A stretch of DNA of 15,438 bases from CAWJEL01 sp964647255 (GTDB lineage Bacteria > Chloroflexota > Anaerolineae > CG2-30-64-16): positions 1 to 15,438 of the forward strand of contig CAZYGI010000082.1 of NCBI GenBank assembly GCA_964647255.1. The letters are read 5' to 3'. Shown here piece by piece: positions 7,557 through 14,754 of the stretch. Under the pieces are notes generated by a model that was not told the DNA's origin, searched no databases, and was given only the letters and a program-made list of their open reading frames with translations. Position 1 is the stretch's first letter. Each line of letters begins with the position of its first letter. A program made the position numbers and the translations under genes.

Positions 7557-10024
7557 TTGACAGGCTCCGGCACGATCCTGTTGCACAGGGTGGGCAACGT
7601 CAGCCCCACGATTCCCAAACCGACATCGCCCAAGAGAAAGCTCACGGTCAAGGCAACGGCTGCCGACTTGATTGCCAGGCCGGCGATCGCCCCGATTCCC
7701 AGGCCGGCGCCAAAGAAGATGCCGCCGATGACCAGGTTAGATATCACGCAGCACCCGGCGTTGTTGGTCTCCTTCGTACAATTGGCCGCGCCCACGCCGG
7801 CCTCAACAAGCCCCAGGACGATGGAATTCAGCAAGAACGCGTACTCCACCATGGCGTCGCCATAGCCCCCGGTGCCGATGCCCAAGGTCTCGCCCGTGGC
7901 AGGGTCGACGCGCCACCATCCGGTGCGGGCGCCGGGTTCGGCCGGGCGCTCCGGCAGAATGACCACGTAGCCGGCATCCAGATCAGCCTGGACACTGGTC
8001 TTGGTGGCATCTGAATGGGCTAGGCCCGCAAGGACGGCGCCATCGCCCGGTCTGAGGACGCGGAGCGGAATGCTCGCATCGGCGGCCTGGCGGATGGCTG
8101 TCAACGCACCGGACGGCGGTGTCGCCTGCCGCAGCGCGCTGCGCTCTGCGTAGGTCTCCCATGCACCGATGCGCACCGCCTCTTCCGGCGCAGGGGTCAC
8201 ACTCCCGTCTTTCACCGAGAAGACGCGGCGGGCGTTGTGGATGACATCCACCCGTTCGTAAGCCGTGTCAGAGGGTGGCCCCGGCACAAAGCCGCTTTCG
8301 CAGACTACCAACGCCGGCGCTGCCCGGTAGGCAATCACGCCACCCCCAGGCGAGATCGCATTGGCGAAGGCGCTGTTGAGCACGACGTCTTGCATGGGCA
8401 CGATCGGCCGCGCGGCATCCTGAGGGAGATCAGAGAGCTTCATGCCGGTCTTCAGGTAGGGCTTCAGCGCCAGTTCCGCCAATGTGCGCTCGACGCTGCG
8501 GTGTGAGACGTAAGCCGGGGAATACTCGCCCGGCAGAACCAGAATTGTGTACGCCGTCAGCAACGACTTGGCGGCCTCCTGGAGCGGCGTCTGGTCCGAG
8601 ATCGAGGCCTTGCCCTGGTCACGATTCGCCTCCCCGACCCGGTCGAGCACGTAGCGCCGCACGGTAGTCTCCGCGCCGCCGGGTGCGATCAAGGTGTAGT
8701 CAATCCACTCCGCCGTAAGGGTCATGAAGTCGGCGGGGGATTCGCCGCTGGCGCCGGCACTGCTGTCGAGCGCGCCGGACGCCTGTGTCGCCGCTGCCCC
8801 GCTGGCCTGGCCCGACTGAGCGAGGCCGATCGTGCCCAGGGATAGCAGGCTGGCGTTGTAAACGCCGCCGCGCAGGTCGAAGGCCCGGTCGGCGATCTGG
8901 CCGTCCACCATCGGGACAAAGACGCTGACCTCCCTGAGCAGGGTCTCGAGGCCGGGGAAATTGGCAAAGTCCAGGTTGTTCGGCTGATTCTGGAACGTGA
9001 CCGGATGGCCGGCCAGGTCGGCAGATTTGCGCTCCCAGTTCGAGACCACCGGGTTGGCAATCAGCTTGTCGCCCAGCTTCTGCTCAACGGTCACCTGAAC
9101 GCGCACGCGGTGGTAGAGGTCATCGGGCAGCGCATCGCGATAGTACTTCTCGATCTTGAGCCCGGACGGCGCGTCGGCAGGGTTGGCGAAGGCCGGATGG
9201 GCGTCAAGCCACTTGTCGAACGAACCTAATCGGTACTGCACCCAGAGATAATCGCTGGCCTCTTTCGCCAGGCCGTCCAGCGTGCTGTTTTGGCCCAGCT
9301 TCACCCCGGCGCGGCTCAGACCGTCGAGGATCAACGCGGTGTCGCCCCCAACAAGCTGATTGGCAACCCATTGCTTGTCCAATGCGGCAGGATCGGCGCC
9401 ACCATCGGGCGTTGCGCCGGCGGCCGTCTGCAAGCGGCCCCGGATGTCGGCCACGAAGGCAGGATCGGCAATGGGCGGCGCGGGGGCGCGCGGCGCGGCC
9501 ATCTGCGCCACCAGGCGGCGCGCCTGCGCATCGGTCAGGGTCGTGCGGACCAGCCGCGTCTCGTAGCCGGCGTCGTCCAGCAGCCGGCGGAGCAGCAACG
9601 CCTTGTCGAACGCATTACCCGCCCGGCCGATCAACGTGCCGTATTCGCCGCGCAGCACGCCCGGATACTGTTCGAACGCGATCTGCGTGCGGATGAACGC
9701 GATGATCTTGTCGGGGTCATAGTTCAACCGGCCGCCGAGCGCGTCCAGATCGAACTGACTGCGATCCAGCTTGCCCTCCAGTTCGTGGACCATCGGCTCG
9801 AGCTGGCTCATCTTCTGAATCCCTGGGGCAAGATCTTCCGTCTGCGGCGTGTCAAACTTCAGGACCGGCAGGGTGCTGAGCGTCCCCGGCGCAGGGGTGA
9901 AGCTGATGCCGCCTGGGGAGCTGCCTTGGGGCGGCGGTGCAGCCGCGGCTGCACCGCCGCCCAGCCCACCGAGAGCAATAGAGACGACTAAGACCAGATG
10001 GAGCATCCGGCGATTTGCCGGCAT
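7553..10024 (-). CDS. Exported transglutaminase-fold protein lacking catalytic Cys and His (probable pseudoenzyme)
   Basis: This is an 823-residue protein. A signal peptide covers about residues 1-29 (VLVVSIALGGLGGGAAAAA). Residues 102-160 look like the N-terminal half of a transglutaminase-like domain: YDPDKIIAFIRTQI, then GRAGNAFDKALLLRRLLDDA, then GYETRLV. At the place where active members carry Cys (typically GxCxxxA), this protein has Ala138. Near 258-276 the segment YLWVQY...KWLDAH resembles the His/Asp strands, with Tyr259 in place of His and Asp274 kept. Catalysis is therefore doubtful. A long beta-rich middle follows, then hydrophobic stretches at the C-terminus (about 730-815) that may anchor the protein. 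The start at 10024 is chosen because the reading frame upstream lacks any such signal and has an unlike, Arg/Ser-rich composition; a modest AGGCGG precedes it. The stop overlaps the next gene's ATG by 4 nt. Assignment to the fold rests on motif reading only. Confidence 0.78.
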   Translation of the reverse strand: MPANRRMLHLVLVVSIALGGLGGGAAAAAPPPQGSSPGGISFTPAPGTLSTLPVLKFDTPQTEDLAPGIQKMSQLEPMVHELEGKLDRSQFDLDALGGRLNYDPDKIIAFIRTQIAFEQYPGVLRGEYGTLIGRAGNAFDKALLLRRLLDDAGYETRLVRTTLTDAQARRLVAQMAAPRAPAPPIADPAFVADIRGRLQTAAGATPDGGADPAALDKQWVANQLVGGDTALILDGLSRAGVKLGQNSTLDGLAKEASDYLWVQYRLGSFDKWLDAHPAFANPADAPSGLKIEKYYRDALPDDLYHRVRVQVTVEQKLGDKLIANPVVSNWERKSADLAGHPVTFQNQPNNLDFANFPGLETLLREVSVFVPMVDGQIADRAFDLRGGVYNASLLSLGTIGLAQSGQASGAAATQASGALDSSAGASGESPADFMTLTAEWIDYTLIAPGGAETTVRRYVLDRVGEANRDQGKASISDQTPLQEAAKSLLTAYTILVLPGEYSPAYVSHRSVERTLAELALKPYLKTGMKLSDLPQDAARPIVPMQDVVLNSAFANAISPGGGVIAYRAAPALVVCESGFVPGPPSDTAYERVDVIHNARRVFSVKDGSVTPAPEEAVRIGAWETYAERSALRQATPPSGALTAIRQAADASIPLRVLRPGDGAVLAGLAHSDATKTSVQADLDAGYVVILPERPAEPGARTGWWRVDPATGETLGIGTGGYGDAMVEYAFLLNSIVLGLVEAGVGAANCTKETNNAGCCVISNLVIGGIFFGAGLGIGAIAGLAIKSAAVALTVSFLLGDVGLGIVGLTLPTLCNRIVPEPVK

Positions 10025-10066
10025 GATGCACCGCCTTTCGACCTCCACGCAGAGGAGTGCCCAGAA

Positions 10067-10120
10067 ATGCACGGGCGATGCGCTCCGGCCGTGATGCTTC
10101 CGATGCGCACCGCCGTGCAT
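10067..10120. repeat. Inverted repeat in the lipoprotein/transglutaminase-fold spacer
   Basis: The 118-nt spacer between the lipoprotein stop and the next gene's start holds ATGCACGG (10067-10074) and its reverse complement CCGTGCAT (10113-10120). Inside are two direct copies of GATGCGC (10077-10083 and 10102-10108). It has no T-tract, so it is not an obvious terminator. It may be an mRNA processing or stability hairpin that tunes downstream expression. Confidence 0.3.
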
Positions 10121-10142
10121 ATCACGATTGTCCAAATGCAGA

Positions 10143-11009
10143 TTACTGGATCGGCGCCTCGATCTTGATATTGGGGTCATACTCCCAGGTTGAGTTCGTC
10201 TTTGTCTTGCCGCCCTTATTGACGACCGAGTCGCTTTCGCCTTCCTGCTTGTAGGGCAGCTTGTCCATGACACCCAGCCAGATCTTAGCTTTGGAGCTGA
10301 TCTTCTGTCCCGTGAGATCCATCGTGGTATCGTACTGGTAAATCCACATCGGCTTCCCATCAATCAGGTCGGGGCCCAGGAACTTCACCTGATCCACAGT
10401 GATGCTCTTAGCCAACTCTTCAATCGCGTCCGCGCTGAGCACCTGTTTGATCAAACCGCTCATATCGGCAGGGGACTTTTGCCATGCACCATCGGCGCGT
10501 TTGATGTAGCTGGCGCCCGGGATAACGATGATTTCGGTGCCTGTGCTCATCTTGCTGTGGAAGCTGCCTGGCGCGACATACTCGATGAGCATATCTGTCG
10601 TCTTACCGCCGTCCTCAGTCGTCATGCTCATGCGGAAGGCCTTCTGCGCCAGTTGCGCCCGCATCGCGTTCAGCATGAGGTCGCGACCTGCCTGGCCTGT
10701 GGGGGCCTCGGCCGCGGGTGGTTCGGTCGGCTTGACTGCTGTTGGGGCGACGGTGGGCTCGGGCTGTGGGGTTGCCGTGGGTTGAGGAACCGAAGTAGGT
10801 GCGGGCGCTGCTGTCGGGTTGGGCGCTTGCGCTGTCGGCGGCACCGCCGTCGCTTTCGCTTGAGCCGGCGGCGCCGAAACCGCAGCGGTCGCTTGGGGCG
10901 CTCCCGTAGCAGGGTTAGTGGCAGCCTGGCCGCCGCACGCAGCCAGGATCGCCAGGGTCAATAGCAGGGGTAACAACGCCGACCGGTGAAAAGTGCGTCT
11001 GGGTTGCAT
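10143..11009 (-). CDS. Lipoprotein with LolA/LppX-like domain
   Basis: The 288-residue product has a signal peptide ending in a lipobox (ILAAC, Cys25), so it should be lipid-anchored outside the cytoplasmic membrane. Residues 28-105 form a Pro/Thr/Ala-rich linker typical of a spacer through the envelope. The C-terminal domain, about residues 106-288, has the alternating strands of the LolA/LppX/LprG half-barrel fold: LMLNAMRAQL, MSMTTEDG, YVAPGSFHSKM, YIKRADGAWQ, PMWIYQYDTTMD and AKIWLGVMDKLPYK. Relatives of this fold bind lipids or detect envelope stress, but the ligand here is unknown. The ATG at 11009 has GGAG seven bases upstream; an earlier in-frame start would put polar residues ahead of the signal peptide. 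It is the first gene of the minus-strand envelope cluster, 118 nt ahead of the transglutaminase-fold gene. Confidence 0.85.
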   Translation of the reverse strand: MQPRRTFHRSALLPLLLTLAILAACGGQAATNPATGAPQATAAVSAPPAQAKATAVPPTAQAPNPTAAPAPTSVPQPTATPQPEPTVAPTAVKPTEPPAAEAPTGQAGRDLMLNAMRAQLAQKAFRMSMTTEDGGKTTDMLIEYVAPGSFHSKMSTGTEIIVIPGASYIKRADGAWQKSPADMSGLIKQVLSADAIEELAKSITVDQVKFLGPDLIDGKPMWIYQYDTTMDLTGQKISSKAKIWLGVMDKLPYKQEGESDSVVNKGGKTKTNSTWEYDPNIKIEAPIQ

Positions 11010-11064
11010 TGCAATCTCCTCAGTCAGGTGGCCGCAGCCATAGAATAGTCTCGACACCATCCGG

Positions 11065-11084
11065 TATAGTACTTGTACACTATA
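11065..11084. promoter_or_regulatory. Operator-like inverted repeat upstream of the lipoprotein gene
   Basis: TATAGT (11065-11070) and ACTATA (11079-11084) flank ACTTGTAC, and the centre also contains GTAC-TT-GTAC. It is nearly a full dyad of 20 bp, about 55 bp upstream of the lipoprotein ATG, in an AT-rich pocket. No well-spaced -35/-10 pair is clear nearby. It may bind a dimeric regulator of the envelope operon. Confidence 0.35.
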
Positions 11085-11182
11085 AATTCTGTGTTCGATC
11101 TTCCCGTTAGAGAGACAGAGATCAGGGGCGAATACGGAGATTGGAGACTGCCCGGAGGAAGAAGCCGGGGGAACGCGAATCT

Positions 11183-11220
11183 GGCGCCAATACCTTTCAA
11201 TTGAGATCCGGATTGGCGCC
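11183..11220. repeat. Perfect 9-bp inverted repeat downstream of the YitT-family gene
   Basis: GGCGCCAAT (11183-11191) and ATTGGCGCC (11212-11220) enclose a 20-nt loop that itself contains the palindrome TCAATTGA (11197-11204). A second small hairpin (TCCGGC-CA-GCCGGA, 11236-11249) lies closer to the yitT stop. Neither has a T-tract. They may help end or protect the minus-strand yitT message, or the first may be a protein site. The rest of the 11010-11273 gap shows nothing else clear. Confidence 0.35.
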
Positions 11221-11273
11221 TTGAGGTGGCCGCTTTCCGGCCAGCCGGAGCGCCAGTTGACAAGGCAGTGAAT

Positions 11274-12197
11274 TTAGCGCCGTGTCCGCGTGAGGGGCTT
11301 GAAGCCTTCGCCCAGCACTTCGTTGCCGGGGCTGATCACGACAAACGCCTCGGGGTCCGTCGCACTGACAATTTCGCGCAGTTCGGGCACTTGGCGCCGG
11401 TTGACCGCGGTGAACAACACCATGCGCTCATCGCCGGTGTACGCGCCCTCGCCTCGCAGGATCGTCACGCCCCGGTTCAGGCCTTCGAGGACGCCCGTGC
11501 ACACCTCGGCGGGATTCTTGGTAATAATGAACGCGGTGTTGCCTGCCGTCAGGCCGGTCTCCAACGCGTCAATCACCCGCACCATCACCCAGGCAGCAAT
11601 GAGCGCGTACAAGGCCGGCGCCAGCCCAAAGAACACCGCGGCCAGCAGCAGGATTGCCACATCCATCGCCAACAGTGAATTCGCCATGCGGATGCCGCGA
11701 AAATGCTCCAACAGCTTGGCTGGGATTTCCGTTCCGCCCGTCGTCGCGTTCGCCCGGAACACCAGCCCCATGCCCAACCCGTAAAGCAGCCCGCCGTACA
11801 GCGTATAGAGGAGGGGTTCGCCCCGCACCACCGGCAGATAGGGCCGCAGCAGATCAATCGCCAACGACGAGACCGCCGCCGCAAAGATCGTCTTCGGGCC
11901 GAACTGCACGCCAAGAATCCGCATGCCGAGGAGCAAGAAGGGGATGTTCATGATAAGCAGCGTCACGCCCACCGGCCAGCCCCACAGACGATTGGCGAAC
12001 ATCGCCAGTGCGGTGAATCCGCCGGGCACGACATCGTTCGGATCCAGAAAGATGTCTACCGACAAGGCCATACATACCGCGCCCACCAGCATCAAGGCCA
12101 GGTTGAAGGCTGCGCGGCCGGTGATGGCACCCCACCGGGTGCGGATCAGCACGGCGCGGTTGAAACGCCGGACAATAGAGGAGGGATGAGCTATCAT
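11274..12197 (-). CDS. YitT-family integral membrane protein with C-terminal DUF2179 domain
   Basis: The protein has 307 residues, the usual YitT length. Hydrophobic helices lie at about residues 30-50, 56-72, 76-96, 103-120, 130-150 and 175-212. Family landmarks include DPNDVVPGGFTALAM near 52-66, the LYGGLLYGLGMGLVFRANATTGGTEI segment (133-158, read in two parts) and a cytoplasmic DUF2179 domain at about 218-297 (TAFIITKNPAEV, GRG-like TILRGEGAYTG, then a ferredoxin-like ending in DPEAFVVISP). YitT proteins are widespread and their transported substrate, if any, is not established. The ATG at 12195-12197 is chosen because a promoter with ideal spacing places transcription start on its A, so translation is probably leaderless. 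An open frame continuing 46 codons upstream would run through that promoter and is not membrane-like. It is divergent from glgB. Confidence 0.9.
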   Translation of the reverse strand: MIAHPSSIVRRFNRAVLIRTRWGAITGRAAFNLALMLVGAVCMALSVDIFLDPNDVVPGGFTALAMFANRLWGWPVGVTLLIMNIPFLLLGMRILGVQFGPKTIFAAAVSSLAIDLLRPYLPVVRGEPLLYTLYGGLLYGLGMGLVFRANATTGGTEIPAKLLEHFRGIRMANSLLAMDVAILLLAAVFFGLAPALYALIAAWVMVRVIDALETGLTAGNTAFIITKNPAEVCTGVLEGLNRGVTILRGEGAYTGDERMVLFTAVNRRQVPELREIVSATDPEAFVVISPGNEVLGEGFKPLTRTRR

Positions 12198-12203
12198 ACC
12201 GTG

Positions 12204-12232
12204 TTTATACCTGGGATAGCGCCGCAGGTCAA
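12204..12232 (-). promoter_or_regulatory. Promoter of the YitT-family gene, predicting a leaderless mRNA
   Basis: TTGACC (12227-12232) and TATAAA (12204-12209) are separated by 17 bp on the minus strand. Counting seven bases past the -10 box lands on 12197, the A of the ATG. No Shine-Dalgarno sequence could fit. This supports the chosen start. Confidence 0.65.
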
Positions 12233-12273
12233 AGTCAGCACCGCACACATGTCCATGCGTACACGCAGCGCAA

Positions 12274-12302
12274 TTGTTGTGTCCCACAAGTGATGCTATA
12301 AT
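12274..12302 (+). promoter_or_regulatory. Sigma70-type promoter of the branching enzyme gene
   Basis: TTGTTG (12274-12279) and the consensus TATAAT (12297-12302) are 17 bp apart; the start would be near 12309. The spacer contains a perfect small dyad TTGTG-TCC-CACAA (12277-12289) that could be an operator. Confidence 0.7.
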
Positions 12303-12339
12303 GCGGCCGTAGCTCATCTCCCACCGAAGGAGCAATCTG

Positions 12340-14574
12340 ATGCCAGTTACCGCCTCCCAAGATCAGATCAATAAGATCATCTATGCATATCACTACGACC
12401 CGTTCGAGGTGCTCGGCGCGCATGTCGTCGAAGCGGCCGGCAAACGGATGGTCGCCATCCGAGCGTTTCTGCCCTTTGCAGAAGCGGCGTGGGCGGTCCC
12501 GGATGACGCCGAAGCCCAGCCCTTCGAGCGCGTGGAAGGAACCGACTTCTTCGAGGCTCAATTCCCGAAGAAACGCACACTCTTTCCTTACCAGATTCGC
12601 ACCCTGGACAAGGATGGCGTGACGCGCCAGGCGCCGGATCCCTACAGCTTTTGGCCGGTCCTGGGCGATCTCGACTTGCAACTCTTCAACGAAGGCACCC
12701 ACTGGCGCACTTATGACAAGCTGGGCGCGCACATCATCGAGCATCAAGGGGTATCCGGCACGGCTTTTGCGGTCTGGGCGCCCAACGCCGCGCGCGTCAG
12801 CGTCGTCGGCGATTTCAACGGTTGGGACGGCCGGCGGCACCCCATGCGCGAGCGCGGGGCTTCCGGCATCTGGGAGCTGTTCATCCCCGGCCTGGGCGAA
12901 GGGACGGTCTACAAGTACGAGGTCAAGGCCAAGAACGACGCGATCCTGCAAAAGACCGATCCCCAGGGCTTCTTCTGCGAGTTCCGACCGAAGACCGCTT
13001 CCATCATCTGGGATATCAATAAGCATGTTTGGGGCGATGATGCGTGGATGACCCGCCGTGCGGAGACTAACGCCCTTCTCGCTCCGATGTCGGTCTATGA
13101 GGTGCACCTCGGCTCGTGGATGCGCGTGCCCGAAACCAATGGCTATCTCAACTATCGCGATCTGGCCCACAAACTGGCCGACTACGTGGCGGAGACCGGC
13201 TACACCCACATCGAGCTGCTGCCGATCACCGAGCACCCGCTGGATGCCTCGTGGGGGTATCAAGTGACCGGCTACTTTGCGCCGACCAGCCGCTTTGGCA
13301 CGCCCGATGACTTCCAGTACTTCGTGGACCACCTCCATCAGCGCGGCATCGGGATCATCCTGGACTGGGTCCCGGCTCACTTCCCCAAGAACGACTACGG
13401 CCTGATGGCGTTCGACGGCACCGCGCTCTACGAATACGGCGATGACCGCATCGGCGAGCACAAGGAGTGGGGAACGAAGGTGTTCAACTACACGCGCAAC
13501 GAGGTGCGGGGTTTCCTCACCAACAGCGCGCTGTTCTGGTTGGACAAGTATCACATTGACGGCCTGCGGGTGGACGCCGTCGCCTCGATGCTCTACCGCG
13601 ACTACGCCCGCACCGAGTGGCTGCCGAACCAGTACGGCGGCCGCGAGAATCTCGAAGCGATTGACTTCCTCCGCCGCCTGAACGAGAAGATCTACGAAGA
13701 GCATCCCGGCGCAGTGACGATCGCCGAGGAGTCCACGGCCTTTCCGGCGGTCAGCCGGCCGACCTACCTCGGCGGGCTCGGGTTCTCGTTCAAGTGGAAC
13801 ATGGGCTGGATGCACGACACGCTGGAATACATCGCTAAGGATCCGATCTACCGCAAATACCATCACCAGAAGCTCACTTTCGGGCTGATGTACGCGTTCA
13901 GCGAAAACTTCATGCTGCCGATTTCGCACGACGAGGTCGTGCACCTGAAGAAATCTATGGCCGACAAGATGCCGGGCGATTTCTGGCAGCGGTTTGCGAA
14001 CCTGCGGCTCTATTACGGCTTCATGTGGACGCATCCAGGGAAGAAGCTGCTCTTCATGGGGCAAGACTTTGGGCAGTGGCATGAGTGGAGTGAAGATCGC
14101 AGCCTGGATTGGCACCTGACCAGCTTCGAGCCGCATCGCAAGCTGACCAAGTGGATGGCGGACCTGAATCATCTTTATCGGAGCGAACCGGCCTTGTACG
14201 AGCAAGACTACAACTGGACCGGCTTCGAATGGATAGACGCCAACGACTGGGAGCACAGCGTCATCTCCTACATCCGCCGGGCCAAAGACCCCAAGGATCA
14301 TGTCGTGGTGGTGGCGAACTTCACGCCGGTAGTGCACCAGGGGTACCGGGTCGGGGTGCCGGAGCTGACAACCTATCACGAGATGCTGAACAGCGACTCG
14401 GAGCACTACTTCGGCAGCAACGTGGGCAACGGTTTGAGCCTGCCGGCGCAGGAGCAGAACTGGCAAAACCAGCCGTACTCGATCGAGATCACTTTGCCGC
14501 CCCTGGCAATCGTGGTGTTGAAGCCCGAACGGCCGGCGGCAGCGGCGCCCGAAGCGACCGAGGCGACCGAGTAG
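12340..14574 (+). CDS. glgB: 1,4-alpha-glucan (glycogen) branching enzyme, GH13
   Basis: The 744-residue protein is full length for the family. It has an N-terminal extension domain (residues 1-110), a CBM48 module (about 125-230, with FAVWAPNAARVSVVGDFNGW) and a GH13 barrel (about 250-620). The catalytic residues are present: nucleophile Asp412 in GLRVDAV, acid/base Glu463 in TIAEEST and transition-state stabiliser Asp531 in SHDEVVH. A C-terminal beta domain and a short Ala/Glu/Pro tail (PAAAAPEATEATE) finish it. The enzyme cuts alpha-1,4 chains and reattaches them through alpha-1,6 bonds during cytoplasmic glycogen synthesis, downstream of the glycogen synthase at the other end of the window. 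AAGGAG (12327-12332) lies seven bases before the ATG. No terminator follows the stop directly, so its message probably continues to the terminator at 14755-14795, through the small RNA unit. Confidence 0.97.
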   Translation: MPVTASQDQINKIIYAYHYDPFEVLGAHVVEAAGKRMVAIRAFLPFAEAAWAVPDDAEAQPFERVEGTDFFEAQFPKKRTLFPYQIRTLDKDGVTRQAPDPYSFWPVLGDLDLQLFNEGTHWRTYDKLGAHIIEHQGVSGTAFAVWAPNAARVSVVGDFNGWDGRRHPMRERGASGIWELFIPGLGEGTVYKYEVKAKNDAILQKTDPQGFFCEFRPKTASIIWDINKHVWGDDAWMTRRAETNALLAPMSVYEVHLGSWMRVPETNGYLNYRDLAHKLADYVAETGYTHIELLPITEHPLDASWGYQVTGYFAPTSRFGTPDDFQYFVDHLHQRGIGIILDWVPAHFPKNDYGLMAFDGTALYEYGDDRIGEHKEWGTKVFNYTRNEVRGFLTNSALFWLDKYHIDGLRVDAVASMLYRDYARTEWLPNQYGGRENLEAIDFLRRLNEKIYEEHPGAVTIAEESTAFPAVSRPTYLGGLGFSFKWNMGWMHDTLEYIAKDPIYRKYHHQKLTFGLMYAFSENFMLPISHDEVVHLKKSMADKMPGDFWQRFANLRLYYGFMWTHPGKKLLFMGQDFGQWHEWSEDRSLDWHLTSFEPHRKLTKWMADLNHLYRSEPALYEQDYNWTGFEWIDANDWEHSVISYIRRAKDPKDHVVVVANFTPVVHQGYRVGVPELTTYHEMLNSDSEHYFGSNVGNGLSLPAQEQNWQNQPYSIEITLPPLAIVVLKPERPAAAAPEATEATE

Positions 14575-14591
14575 GGGGCATTTCAGAGGAT

Positions 14592-14620
14592 TTGACAGGC
14601 CGGCGTTTCTGAGCGATAAT
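14592..14620 (+). promoter_or_regulatory. Strong promoter for a small transcript 3' of glgB
   Basis: A perfect -35 TTGACA (14592-14597) and a GATAAT -10 box (14615-14620) are separated by 17 bp. Transcription would start near 14627. An inverted repeat, CTTTTTCG-CT-CGAAAGGG (14621-14638), overlaps the expected start point and could be an operator. Confidence 0.75.
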
Positions 14621-14677
14621 CTTTTTCGCTCGAAAGGGCACCTCCTACGCCATCCTACAACCGAGGAGGTGATGCTT

Positions 14678-14734
14678 ATGGACGAACGTAGTACCACAAC
14701 TGGCGCCGTAGCATCACCTCGGTTGAACGGGTAG
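14678..14734 (+). CDS. Possible 18-residue peptide (MDERSTTTGAVASPRLNG)
   Basis: AGGAGGTGAT (14664-14673), complementary to the full ten-base anti-Shine-Dalgarno end of 16S rRNA, precedes an ATG with eight bases after the AGGAGG core. The frame runs 18 codons to TAG. The peptide is polar, Thr-rich and has no run of one amino acid that would point to a classical amino-acid attenuator. The codons lie inside the segment 3 stem, so a translating ribosome would disrupt the pairing. The reading frame may instead be chance within a noncoding RNA. Confidence 0.35.
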   Translation: MDERSTTTGAVASPRLNG

Positions 14735-14754
14735 GTGCTACGGCGCCGAACAGA

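Noticed and set aside
10025..10363. N-terminal extension of the transglutaminase-fold protein
   Set aside because: The extra 113 codons overlap the lipoprotein gene out of frame, are Arg/Ser-rich and would bury the signal peptide.
11010..11060. 17-codon N-terminal extension of the lipoprotein
   Set aside because: It would place the lipobox too far from the N-terminus, and GGAG is correctly spaced for the ATG at 11009.
12198..12335. 46-codon N-terminal extension of the YitT-family protein
   Set aside because: It crosses both divergent promoters, has no membrane character and makes the protein longer than its family.
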